A stretch of DNA of 64,000 bases from Nocardioides sp. Root1257 (GTDB taxonomy: Bacteria; Actinomycetota; Actinomycetes; Propionibacteriales; Nocardioidaceae), in NCBI RefSeq assembly GCF_001425175.1, contig NZ_LMDV01000008.1, forward strand, positions 63,187 through 127,186, read 5' to 3'. Shown here in pieces: positions 48,112-55,871 of the stretch; positions within the stretch are counted from its first letter, which is position 1, and each line of letters begins with the position of its first letter. The position numbers and the translations under genes are program-made. Under the pieces are notes generated by a model, which was given only the letters and a program-made list of their open reading frames with translations, made no database searches and was not told the origin of the DNA.

Positions 48112-49377
48112 TCAGCCGATCAGCACGCTCACCGTGTGGATCAGCACGCCCACCAGGCCACCGACGATGGTGCCGTTGATCCGGATGAACTGCAGGTCGC
48201 GGCCGACCTGGAGCTCGATGCGGCGCGAGGCCTCCTTGCCGTCCCAGCGGTCGACCGTGTGGGTGATGACGGCGGTGAGCTCGGCGCCGTACCGCTCGAC
48301 GGCGAAGACCGCCGCGTCCGCGGCGAGGCCGTCGAAGCGGGCGCGCAGCACCGGGTCGGACACGACGCGCTGGGCGAACGCCGCGACCTCGTCGGTGATC
48401 CGGGCCCGCAGCGCGCCGTCCGGGTCGGCGAGGGAGGACTGGATGCTGCGGCGCAGCGCGTTCCAGAGCGAGACGCCGGAGGCGACGACCTGGGGTTGGT
48501 CCAGCAGCCGGGCCTTGAGCCGCTCGGTCCGCTCCTGGGTGTCGGCGTCGTGCAGCAGGTCCTGCGCGAGCTGGCCGAGCATCGAGTCGAGCGCGATCCG
48601 GGCGTGGTGACGCGGGTCGTGCCGGATGTCGTCGACCCAGCTGACCAGCTCGCGGTGCAGCCGTGAGATGACCGCGTCGTTGAGGCGGGTCGGCGCCCAC
48701 CACGGCGCCCGCTCGCCCAGGATCTCGGCGACCGCCTCGGGGTTGGCGACCAGCCAGCCGTGCAGCTCGTCGAGGGTGAGGTCGACCAGGCCGTGGTGCA
48801 GGTCGTCGCGGATCGTCTCCTCGAGCAGGCTGCCGAGCAGCGGCGCGATCGGCTCCTCGTGGAAGCGCGGCACCAGCACGTCGCGCACCAGCTCCTCCAC
48901 GTGCTCGTCGCGGATCCGGCCCAGCCCGATCACGGCGACGTCGGCGACCTCGTCCACGGCCCGCCGCGCATGCGCGGGTACGGCGAGCCACCGGCCGACC
49001 CGCATCGAGATCGTCGCCGCGTCGACCCGGTCGCGGATGATCTCCTCCTGGAGGAAGTTCTCCCCCACGAACTCCTCGAGCGAGCGACCCAGCTCGTCCT
49101 TGCGCCGCGGGATCAGGGCCGTGTGCGGGATCGGCAGCCCCAGCGGGCGCTTGAAGAGCGCGGTGACCGCGAACCAGTCCGCGATCGCGCCCACCATCGA
49201 CGCTTCGGCGCCGGCGTTGACGAAGCCCCAGAAGCCGTGGCGGCCGAGGGTGGCGACGTACACCACTGCCGCCAGCAGCAGCAGCCCGACCGCGAGCGAG
49301 CGCATCCGGCGGAGCCCCCGTCGGCGGCGCTGGTCGGCGTCGGGGTCGGGCGTGATCATCGTCAGCGTGGCAGTCAT
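48112..49377 (-). CDS. DUF445 membrane protein
   Basis: 421 residues with an N-terminal TM (about 25-42), SMVGAIADWFAVTALFKRPLG (key residues Gly, Asp, Trp, Phe, Lys-Arg) marking DUF445, long helices and a C-terminal hydrophobic segment (GTIVGGLVGVLIHTV). Function unknown. The start ATG 49377 is the first Met after which the family pattern begins. Confidence 0.88.
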   Translation of the reverse strand: MTATLTMITPDPDADQRRRRGLRRMRSLAVGLLLLAAVVYVATLGRHGFWGFVNAGAEASMVGAIADWFAVTALFKRPLGLPIPHTALIPRRKDELGRSLEEFVGENFLQEEIIRDRVDAATISMRVGRWLAVPAHARRAVDEVADVAVIGLGRIRDEHVEELVRDVLVPRFHEEPIAPLLGSLLEETIRDDLHHGLVDLTLDELHGWLVANPEAVAEILGERAPWWAPTRLNDAVISRLHRELVSWVDDIRHDPRHHARIALDSMLGQLAQDLLHDADTQERTERLKARLLDQPQVVASGVSLWNALRRSIQSSLADPDGALRARITDEVAAFAQRVVSDPVLRARFDGLAADAAVFAVERYGAELTAVITHTVDRWDGKEASRRIELQVGRDLQFIRINGTIVGGLVGVLIHTVSVLIG

Positions 49378-49435
49378 GTCCCGCCCATCCTTCCCCATTC
49401 GGCCCAACCCAGGCCGGGGTGAGAGGATCCCCCTC

Positions 49436-49834
49436 ATGCCTCGCACCGTCATCACCTTCGGCACGTTCGACGTCTTCCACGTCGGGCACCTCAGGGTGAT
49501 CGAGCGCGCCGCCGCACTCGGCGACCGTCTGGTCGTCGGCGTCTCGGCCGACGAGCTCAACCTCCGCAAGAAGGGCCGCGAGCCGGTCTTCAGCCAGGCC
49601 GAGCGGCTCGCGATCGTTGCCGCGCTCAAGCCCGTCGACGAGGTCTTCGTCGAGGAGAGCCTCGAGCTCAAGCGCGACTACATCCAGCAGTTCGGCGCCG
49701 ACGTCCTGGTCATGGGCGACGACTGGGAGGGCCGCTTCGACGAGTTCCGCGACATCTGCGAGGTCGTCTACCTGACCCGTACGCCGGCGATCTCGACGAC
49801 CGCGCTGATCGAGAAGATCTCCGCCGGCAGCTGA
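49436..49834 (+). CDS. Glycerol-3-phosphate cytidylyltransferase-like enzyme
   Basis: 132 residues of the nucleotidyltransferase fold: TFGTFDVFHVGHLRVIERA (HXGH) and TRTPAISTT near the C-terminus (RTXGISTT). Family members make CDP-glycerol or related CDP-alcohols for wall polymers. Ribosome site GAGAGGA upstream of ATG 49436. Divergent from the DUF445 gene. Confidence 0.88.
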   Translation: MPRTVITFGTFDVFHVGHLRVIERAAALGDRLVVGVSADELNLRKKGREPVFSQAERLAIVAALKPVDEVFVEESLELKRDYIQQFGADVLVMGDDWEGRFDEFRDICEVVYLTRTPAISTTALIEKISAGS

Positions 49835-49906
49835 GCTCCCACCGGGGTGCGAGTGGCCCAACCAGGCAGGGTCGGATTGGCCCTGCGCAGGGTGCCCCGC
49901 CGGCCC

Positions 49907-49912
49907 TAGGTT
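49907..49912 (+). promoter_or_regulatory. -10 box of the permease, leaderless start
   Basis: TAGGTT lies 6 nt before GTG 49919. Confidence 0.45.
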
Positions 49913-49918
49913 TGCCGC

Positions 49919-51235
49919 GTGACCACCGCTCTCACACCCGACCCGATCCCGGTCGACGACCCCGTGACCCGGGGCGGTCTCGGCGTCCCCCAGGGCGCCG
50001 CCCTGACCCTCGGAGCCGTGCTCGGCACCGGCGTGATCTCGCTGCCCGGACTGGCCGCGCACGAGGCCGGGCCGGCGTCGCTGGTCGCCTGGATCGCGCT
50101 GGTGCTGCTGTCGGTGCCTCTCGCGACGACCTTCGCCGCGCTGGGTGCGCGCTACCCCGACGGCGGGGGCGTCGCGACGTACGCCCGGCGTGCGTTCGGT
50201 GGCCGGGTCGCCACGGTGACCGGCTGGTGCTTCTACTTCGCGATCCCGCTCGGCGCGCCCGCGGCGGCGGGCTTCGCCGGCGCGTACGTCGCCGACAGCC
50301 TCGGCGGTGGCCGGCAGACCCAGCTGCTCACGTCGGGGCTGCTCATCGGCACCGTTGCGATCATGAACTGGTACGGCGTCCGTGTCTCGGGCCGCGTCCA
50401 GCTGGTCATCGCCGCCACCCTGGCCGTCCTCCTGCTGGTCGCCACCGCCGTCTCGCTCCCCCACGCGAGCACGGCCAACCTGACCCCGTTCGCTCCCCAC
50501 GGCTGGGGCGCGATCGGCCCGGCGGCGGCGCTGCTGATCTGGGCGTTCGCGGGCTGGGAGGTCGTGACGTCGCTGTCCTCGGAGTACCGCAACCCAGCGC
50601 GCGACATCACCCGGGCGACCGCGATCGCCCTGGTGGTCATGGGAGTGATGTACCTCGGCGTCGCCTTCGCGACGGTGGCCGTGCTCGGCAACGACGCCAG
50701 CAAGGCCCCGCTCTCGGACCTGCTCGTGCTCGGCTTCGGCGAGCCCGCCCGCGGCGTGACCACGGTCGTCGCCGTCCTGCTCTCGCTCGGTGCCATGAAT
50801 GCCTACTTCGCCGGCAGCGCCCGCCTCGGCGCGGCACTCGGGCGCGACGGCTCGCTGCCGGCCTGGTTCGCCCGCGGGTCGTCGGCCGGCGAGGTGCCCC
50901 GCCGGTCGCTGGCCGTCGTCACCGCGGGGTCGATGCTGACCCTGCTCGGCGTCGCTGTGACCGGGGTGGCCATCGAGCGCACCATGCTGCTCGTGACCGG
51001 CGCCTTCGCGCTGGTGTACGTCGTCGGCACGGCCGCCGCGCTGCGGCTGCTGCCGCGCGGCACCTGGGTGCGCCGTGGTGCGGTCGTCGCGTTCGCCTCG
51101 GCCCTGCTGCTGCTCGGCCTGGTCGGCCAGCACCTGCTGCCTCAGCTCGTCGTCGGGATCGCCGCCGTCGTCTGGACGACCTGGGCCAGCCGCTCCAGGC
51201 CCGCCGTGATCGCCCCGGTCGACGCGGCGCCGTAG
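49919..51235 (+). CDS. APC-family amino acid permease
   Basis: 438 residues with about 12 TM helices. The family signature near the start is LGAVLGTGVISLPGLAA, with WIALVLLSVPLATTFAALGARYPDGGG following. Substrate not predictable, probably an amino acid or polyamine. Its last 94 nt overlap the convergent MocR gene on the other strand. Confidence 0.9.
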   Translation: MTTALTPDPIPVDDPVTRGGLGVPQGAALTLGAVLGTGVISLPGLAAHEAGPASLVAWIALVLLSVPLATTFAALGARYPDGGGVATYARRAFGGRVATVTGWCFYFAIPLGAPAAAGFAGAYVADSLGGGRQTQLLTSGLLIGTVAIMNWYGVRVSGRVQLVIAATLAVLLLVATAVSLPHASTANLTPFAPHGWGAIGPAAALLIWAFAGWEVVTSLSSEYRNPARDITRATAIALVVMGVMYLGVAFATVAVLGNDASKAPLSDLLVLGFGEPARGVTTVVAVLLSLGAMNAYFAGSARLGAALGRDGSLPAWFARGSSAGEVPRRSLAVVTAGSMLTLLGVAVTGVAIERTMLLVTGAFALVYVVGTAAALRLLPRGTWVRRGAVVAFASALLLLGLVGQHLLPQLVVGIAAVVWTTWASRSRPAVIAPVDAAP

Positions 51236-52581
51236 CCGAGGACGAGGCCGGGCGGCACCCCGCTGCCGAGCGCGTACGCCGACAGCGCCTCCACCGCGAC
51301 CCCGTCGGCCGCCGCAGCGGCCGCGACCTGCGCGTCGTCGACACCCGGGTCGCGGAAGACCGCGGTCAGGTGGAGACCGGCCGCCGACGGCACCACGTCG
51401 AGCCGGTCGCTCAGCAGCCGGTCGAGCCCGTCGAGCAGCAGGTGCCGGCGCTCGGCGTACACCGCGCGCGCCCGGCGCAGGTGTGCGCCGAGCAGGCCGT
51501 CGGAGATGAAGCGGGCCAGCGCGACCTCCTGCGCCGGTTGGCCGTAGCCGTCGGCGAGCTGGCGCGCGGCCCGCAGTGCCTCGCGGAGCGAAGGCGGCGC
51601 GACGAGGTAGCCCGCGCGGAGCGCGGGGAGCAGGGACTTGGAGAAGGTGCCGACGTAGATGACCCGTCCGTGCTCGTCGAGCGCGTGCAGCGGCTCGAGC
51701 GGCCCGTCGGTGAACCGGAACTCGCTGTCGTAGTCGTCCTCGACGATCGCCACCCCGCGCCGGTCGGCCACGTCGAGCAGCGCCCGTCGCCGGTCCCGCG
51801 AGAGCGGAGGACCGTAAGGGAACTGGTGCGACGGCGTCGTGAACACCACCCGCACGTCGTCGGGCAGCAGCTCGACGACCAGGCCGTCGCGGTCGACGGG
51901 CACCGGCACGACGCGCGCGCCGTACGACGCGAAGAGGTCGCGGGCGTAGGGGTAGCCCGGGTCCTCGACGGCGACCACGTCACCGGGCGCCACCAGCACG
52001 CGGGCGACCAGGTCGAGCGCCTGCTGGGTGCCGTGGGTGACGAGCACGTCGTCGGCCTCGGCCGTCACGCCCCGGGACAGCGCGACGTAGCGCGCGATCG
52101 CCGCGCGGAGGTCGGGGTGCCCGGCGGGGTCGGCGTACCGGCCCGGCGCGTGGGCACCAGCACGCAGCTCGGCGGCGACCAGCCGGCGCCAGGTGTCGAA
52201 CGGGAACAGCGACGGGTCCGGGATGCCCGAGCGGAAGTCGTACGGCGGGGCCTCGCTCGTGCCGCTGGTCGGTGTCGGCGTGAAGGTCCAGCCCGCTCGC
52301 GGCCGCAGCGCGCCGGTGCGAGCGGTCCTGGGCGTGGGGGTCGCCTGGCCCGTCACGTAGGTGCCCGCCCCCACCCGCGACTCGAAGAAGCCCTCCGCCA
52401 CCAGCCGCTCGTAGGCCAGCGCCACGGTGTTGCGCGAGACCCCCAGGTCCTGGGCCAGCGCCCGGGTCGGCGGCAGCCGGTCGCCGCGCTCCAGGCGTCC
52501 GGCCCGCACCGCCTCGAGCAGCGCCCGGTAGATCGCGCTCGCCCGGTCCCCGCGCTCACTCAGGTCCACCGCCAGGTCCAC
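51142..52581 (-). CDS. MocR-type regulator (GntR HTH plus aminotransferase fold)
   Basis: 479 residues. GntR-like winged helix (about 10-78: LPPTRALAQDLGVSRNTVALAYE) joined to a fold-I aminotransferase-like domain with HGTQQALDL, DPGYPYARD, DDYDSEFRF and the PLP lysine in GTFSKSLLPALR. PdxR-type members sense PLP; others respond to GABA or taurine. Convergent overlap with the permease suggests joint or antagonistic expression. Confidence 0.92.
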   Translation of the reverse strand: MDLAVDLSERGDRASAIYRALLEAVRAGRLERGDRLPPTRALAQDLGVSRNTVALAYERLVAEGFFESRVGAGTYVTGQATPTPRTARTGALRPRAGWTFTPTPTSGTSEAPPYDFRSGIPDPSLFPFDTWRRLVAAELRAGAHAPGRYADPAGHPDLRAAIARYVALSRGVTAEADDVLVTHGTQQALDLVARVLVAPGDVVAVEDPGYPYARDLFASYGARVVPVPVDRDGLVVELLPDDVRVVFTTPSHQFPYGPPLSRDRRRALLDVADRRGVAIVEDDYDSEFRFTDGPLEPLHALDEHGRVIYVGTFSKSLLPALRAGYLVAPPSLREALRAARQLADGYGQPAQEVALARFISDGLLGAHLRRARAVYAERRHLLLDGLDRLLSDRLDVVPSAAGLHLTAVFRDPGVDDAQVAAAAAADGVAVEALSAYALGSGVPPGLVLGYGAASTGAITAGLERLAQVVQTTAAIPTTS

Positions 52582-52642
52582 GCCGTCAGCGTGCCAGACC
52601 CCACCGACATCGGTGGTCGACGAAGGCGCGGTACGCCGCGCC

Positions 52643-52682
52643 GGTGGTTGAGGAGGCGCGCTAGCGCCGTCTCGAAACCCCC
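52643..52682. repeat. GTGGTTGAGG palindromic repeat, copy 1
   Basis: GGTGGTTGAGG at the left and CTCGAAACCCC at the right bracket GAGGCGCGCTAGCGCCGTCT. It is a variant of the GTGGTTGAGG...CCTCGAAACCAC repeat common in Nocardioidaceae. One of a cluster in this 680-bp gene-free region. Confidence 0.75.
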
Positions 52683-52683
52683 G

Positions 52684-52723
52684 CAGCCTGCGGGTCGGTC
52701 TGTGGTGGCGGACCGACAGGCTG
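52684..52723. repeat. Palindrome in the MocR upstream region
   Basis: CAGCCTG (52684-52690) pairs with CAGGCTG, and GTCGGTC with GACCGAC, around a GTGGTGGC loop. It adjoins the first palindromic repeat. Confidence 0.55.
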
Positions 52724-52784
52724 GCAACGCGGGTACGGCGGCCTCGGGTCGCCGTCGCTTCCCGGCCTGCGGGTGGCCTTCAAC

Positions 52785-52837
52785 GGATAGCGGGGAAGAT
52801 CTGGTGCACCAGGTGGATCAGATCTTCCCGCCTATCC
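52785..52837. repeat. Long hairpin in the gene-free region
   Basis: Arms GGATAGCGGGGAAGATCTG (52785-52803) and CAGATCTTCCCGCCTATCC (52819-52837) are near-perfect complements. The loop contains CACCAGGTGG. It could be a terminator for the region or part of a mobile repeat. Confidence 0.6.
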
Positions 52838-52842
52838 GCGAT

Positions 52843-52883
52843 CGGTGGTTGAGGTGCGAGCGGAGCGAGCCTCGAAACCACCC
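52843..52883. repeat. GTGGTTGAGG palindromic repeat, copy 2
   Basis: CGGTGGTTGAGGTGCGAGCG at the left and GAGCCTCGAAACCACC at the right form an inverted repeat around GGAGC. It is the canonical form of the Nocardioidaceae repeat; compare copy 1 at 52643. Confidence 0.8.
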
Positions 52884-53262
52884 CACGGGCAACCGCCCGG
52901 GACCACGGAAGATGGATGATAGAAGTTCCCAGATCCCTGTGAATATGGGGGTTCTGAGCCTCTCAGTGTCGGTGGTGCCTGGGAGAATTCTTCTCATGAC
53001 GGCCCAGACCACACCCCAGACACCAGGTCACGGTGGCGACCGCGCGGATGCGCGACCTCGTCACCGACCTGGCGTCCGCGTCGGTGTGGTCGGTGATACG
53101 GACGTCATACGGATCGTGGTCTCTATGCCTCGATTCGTATGACGTCCCGGGCACGACCGCGCGCAGGACCGCGCTCAGAGGCGCGGCGTCCGGATCTGCC
53201 GAGAACGGATGGCTGCGGCTCGGAGCTCGGGTGTCGGCTTCGCACTTCCCCGATGAGCACGC
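52884..53262. other. Gene-free stretch, palindromic, lower GC
   Basis: No gene can be supported here. A 15-bp inverted repeat (GACGTCATACGGATC, 53101-53115, with GATTCGTATGACGTC, 53132-53146; one G-T pair) stands out. Short open frames at 52997-53142 and 53033-53266 have no ribosome site or family-like composition. The sequence is less GC-rich than its surroundings, in keeping with the lipoprotein gene that follows. Confidence 0.5.
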
Positions 53263-53814
53263 ATGATGAGCGGCGTGCGCCTGTCCCGACCGACTCGGTG
53301 CGTTGTTGCGGTGATGTTCTTGACCGCAGTCATCGCTGCCTGTGGCAACGACACTTCTGGACCGCTGGAGCTTCAGGGCCACGGCGGGATGACGGCCGAC
53401 CCCGTCGCACGCGGCGTGTGGTTCAGGACTTCCGGCTGTTTGTCGACCGAGAGCGAACCGGCCGACGTGATGATCACGGGCATCACCACATCTCCGACCA
53501 GCGACCACGTGTCGACGCGGGTGACGTGGAACGATGGTTCACCGGTGGTGATCGCGAAGCACGGACAACCACCCGTCGCATACAAGCCGGTGACACAGAC
53601 GACTCACACGGGCGGCACCCTCGACGGTTGTTCTCTCGACGTCGCCGTCGTCCTGTCCCCGGACACGGCACCGGTCGTCGTCCGAGACGTCACCGTGGAC
53701 TACGAGGTCGATGGCAAGGCGTATTCGGCGCGAACCACGCTCGACGTCACCTTGTGCCCAGCGCGCACCCGCGCGAGCGTCTCGGGTGGATGCAGCGAAC
53801 CAGCCAGTCCCTGA
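53263..53814 (+). CDS. Exported lipoprotein of unknown function
   Basis: 183 residues with a lipoprotein signal peptide ending VIAAC (lipid Cys about 27). The body has four further Cys (CLSTESE, GCSLDV, LCPAR, GGCSE), possibly disulfide-linked. No family recognised. The local sequence is less GC-rich than its neighbours, and it follows the palindrome cluster, so recent acquisition is possible. ATG 53263 or 53266. Confidence 0.65.
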   Translation: MMSGVRLSRPTRCVVAVMFLTAVIAACGNDTSGPLELQGHGGMTADPVARGVWFRTSGCLSTESEPADVMITGITTSPTSDHVSTRVTWNDGSPVVIAKHGQPPVAYKPVTQTTHTGGTLDGCSLDVAVVLSPDTAPVVVRDVTVDYEVDGKAYSARTTLDVTLCPARTRASVSGGCSEPASP

Positions 53815-54007
53815 CGGCTCCATCTGCCACTATCCGAGCGTGATTGCTGGCGCTGTCCGAGATGCCGCACCCGATGAGCGGGCGTCGTGACCCGCATCCG
53901 CTCATGCCGCTGACGGGGCGCATCGTGCCGCGCAGCGGATATCTTCGCTCCGTGGCCGCCTCGTCAACCTGAGAATCCCCGCGCAGCACGGGAGCACGTG
54001 GGACTCG
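53815..54007. other. Gene-free stretch after the lipoprotein
   Basis: No gene or clear structure is supported in these 193 bases. It contains GATGCCGCACCCGATGAGCG and neighbouring low-complexity bases only. Confidence 0.4.
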
Positions 54008-54094
54008 ATGCTGGCCGGCGTCGCGTGGATCCTGTTGGTCTGCTCCGCGGTGATCGCCCTCGTGAGTGGTCGACCCAGCGACAGGTCGGAGTAG
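54008..54094 (+). CDS. Possible tiny membrane peptide
   Basis: 28 residues, MLAGVAWILLVCSAVIALVS then GRPSDRSE: a single hydrophobic helix with a charged tail. It has no convincing ribosome site and no neighbour that supports it. Listed because it resembles known small membrane peptides; likely as not it is chance. Confidence 0.2.
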   Translation: MLAGVAWILLVCSAVIALVSGRPSDRSE

Positions 54095-54141
54095 CGGCCC
54101 GACCACCAGGGCCGCCACGACCGCTGCGACGCCGGCGAGGG

Positions 54142-54327
54142 TCAGCCCACTCGGAGGAGCAGCGCCAGCGCGAGCAGGCCCACCCCCACAGCGAGCAGGG
54201 CCAGATGGATCAGCTTGACGACGCGCACGTCGCGAGCGGCTCGGTTCGTCGCCGCGGCCGTCGCAGGGTCCGTCAGGTCAGGTTCGGGACGGTCCTCGTC
54301 GTCGTCCCAGCGGTGGTGCAGTCGCAC
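54142..54327 (-). CDS. Small single-TM protein
   Basis: 61 residues from GTG 54327. A charged N-terminal half (HHRWDDDEDRPEPDLTD) precedes one TM helix (VKLIHLALLAVGVGLLALAL). Similar short tail-anchored proteins occur in actinomycetes. Divergent from the ceramidase-like gene. Confidence 0.5.
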   Translation of the reverse strand: MRLHHRWDDDEDRPEPDLTDPATAAATNRAARDVRVVKLIHLALLAVGVGLLALALLLRVG

Positions 54328-54366
54328 CCTCCCAGTGTCGCCCCGAGATCAGACCCGCGCACCCCC

Positions 54367-54372
54367 TAGGGT
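54367..54372 (+). promoter_or_regulatory. -10 box of the ceramidase-like gene, leaderless start
   Basis: TAGGGT lies 6 nt before ATG 54379. Confidence 0.55.
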
Positions 54373-54378
54373 CACCCC

Positions 54379-55218
54379 ATGCCGACACGCTCGCTGCGCC
54401 CGCTGGCGTACGCCGCGGCGACGGCCGTGCTGTCGACCGGCCTGCTGGTGCTGGCGATCGGGCAGGGCTGGCTGGGGCCGGACGTCGGCCGTGGGGCGAA
54501 CTTCTGCGAGGCGGCGCGCGACGGGTGGGTGAAGCAGCCGGCGAACTCGTGGTCGAACCTGGGGTTCGTGCTCGCCGGGCTGCTGGTGGCGTGGCGCGCG
54601 GGTCGGCGCGACCAGCTCGGCGACGTGCTGCCGCAGCACCCGCCGCTGGCGACGGCGTACGCGTGCGTCGTGGTGTTCCTCGGGCCGGCGAGCGCGGCGA
54701 TGCACGCGACGCAGGCCGAGCGCGGGGGCGACCTCGACATGCTCAGCATGTACCTGGTCGCGTCCTTCGCCGCGGCGTACGCGCTGATGCGGTGGCTGCG
54801 GCAGGGGCGGGTGCTGTTCGCGCAGCTCTTCCTGCTCTTCGTCGAGGGCTGCGAGCTGGTCGGGTCGTACGACGGGCAGGTGCCGGTCGTCGACTTCGCG
54901 GGCAACGTCGCGTTCGCCGCCCTGCTGCTGACGGCGGTCGTCGTCGAGGTGCGGCTCTGGCTGCGGGCGGGCCGGTCCCCCGGCCTGATGCCGCGCACCG
55001 ACCTGCGCTGGGGTGCGGCTGCGCTCGGCGCGATCCTGGTCGCGTTCGCGATCTGGAACGCCACCAAGACCGCGTGGTGCGATCCGCACTCGCTGCTGCA
55101 GGGACACGCGGCCTGGCACCTGCTGGATGCCGCCTCCGCCTACCTCCTCTTCCGCCTGTGGGCAAGCGAGTTGGCCGAGATGACAGACAAGATCAGCCGT
55201 TCGGACAGTTCCCGGTAA
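54379..55218 (+). CDS. Ceramidase-family (CREST) membrane protein
   Basis: 279 residues with about seven TM helices. The N-terminal ANFCEAARDG and NSWSNLGFVLAG, FLGPASAAMHATQ and GHAAWHLLDAASAYL carry the Ser/Asp/His residues of the alkaline ceramidase/CREST hydrolase fold. Substrate in actinomycetes is unknown, since few make sphingolipids; another amide lipid is possible. Confidence 0.85.
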   Translation: MPTRSLRPLAYAAATAVLSTGLLVLAIGQGWLGPDVGRGANFCEAARDGWVKQPANSWSNLGFVLAGLLVAWRAGRRDQLGDVLPQHPPLATAYACVVVFLGPASAAMHATQAERGGDLDMLSMYLVASFAAAYALMRWLRQGRVLFAQLFLLFVEGCELVGSYDGQVPVVDFAGNVAFAALLLTAVVVEVRLWLRAGRSPGLMPRTDLRWGAAALGAILVAFAIWNATKTAWCDPHSLLQGHAAWHLLDAASAYLLFRLWASELAEMTDKISRSDSSR

Positions 55219-55305
55219 AGAAATGAGGCGGGACGAACACCGTCCGGATTCCCGGTGCTAGACCGGTCCAGCAACACCACGCGGCTCGGCGCGGACAGCA
55301 ATTGG

Positions 55306-55408
55306 GGAGAGTCGCTGCATGCGTTTCGCATGCCGCGCTGGGGTGGCGGTCTTGCGAGACGTGTGCGTGCTCTCCGAAGGGTGCCCCGAGGGGGGCAACA
55401 ACGAGAGG
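55306..55408 (+). promoter_or_regulatory. Candidate switch-like leader of the secreted protein gene
   Basis: GGAGAG (55306-55311) can pair with CTCTCC (55370-55375), while CTCTC can instead pair with GAGAG at 55403-55407, which contains the ribosome-site bases for ATG 55421. The two pairings exclude each other. Smaller hairpins GCATGCG-TTT-CGCATGC (55317-55333) and TGCCCC/GGGGCA (within 55382-55397) lie between. This is the geometry of a translational switch, but no known riboswitch is recognised. Confidence 0.35.
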
Positions 55409-55420
55409 TACGCACCCAAC

Positions 55421-55834
55421 ATGTCCAAGCTCTTCCTCGCACTCGGCGCCGGTGGCGCCGTCACTGCGGCCGTCGTCGCCTCGGCGGCGAGCATCGGTTC
55501 GGTCAACTCGACCGACCTCGGCGCCGGCACGACCGTCGTCGCCAGCTGCGACAGCAGCGTCGACGTCGACTACACCACGTCGTACGACAGCACCGAGGGC
55601 GGCTACAAGGTCGCCACCGTCACGCTCAGCAACCTCGCCAACGCCTGCATCGGGCAGGACGTGACCCTGACGGTCCAGGGTCCGGGCGGCTCCAAGGCCT
55701 CCCTCGACGAGCTCGACGGCGTCGTCGCCGACGACGGCGCCGCGACCCCGGCGGCCGTCCCGCTGGTGTTCACGCTCACCGACACCGTGATGGCGTCGGA
55801 CGTCACCGGGCTGGCCGTCGTCATCAGCGGCTGA
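55421..55834 (+). CDS. Small exported protein beside a SipW-type peptidase
   Basis: 137 residues from ATG 55421. The N-terminal signal (MSKLFLALGAGGAVTAAVVA) ends around ASA, followed by a mature domain of about 105 residues of beta character with two Cys. The size and the location next to a SipW-type peptidase recall TasA/camelysin-like substrates in Bacillus. No family is certain. The open frame extends upstream to 55319 but the added residues overlap the leader structure. Confidence 0.75.
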   Translation: MSKLFLALGAGGAVTAAVVASAASIGSVNSTDLGAGTTVVASCDSSVDVDYTTSYDSTEGGYKVATVTLSNLANACIGQDVTLTVQGPGGSKASLDELDGVVADDGAATPAAVPLVFTLTDTVMASDVTGLAVVISG

Positions 55835-55871
55835 CGCGTAACGATCGGGGGGCGGCCCAGCAGGGCCGGGC

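Noticed and set aside
47837..51133. Giant minus-strand frame of 1098 codons
   Set aside because: It passes antisense through the permease and in another frame through DUF445. Only its last 81 codons (S4 protein) are real.
53033..53266. Plus-strand frame of 77 codons before the lipoprotein
   Set aside because: No ribosome site and no protein-like pattern; it contains the 15-bp palindrome, so it is better read as non-coding.
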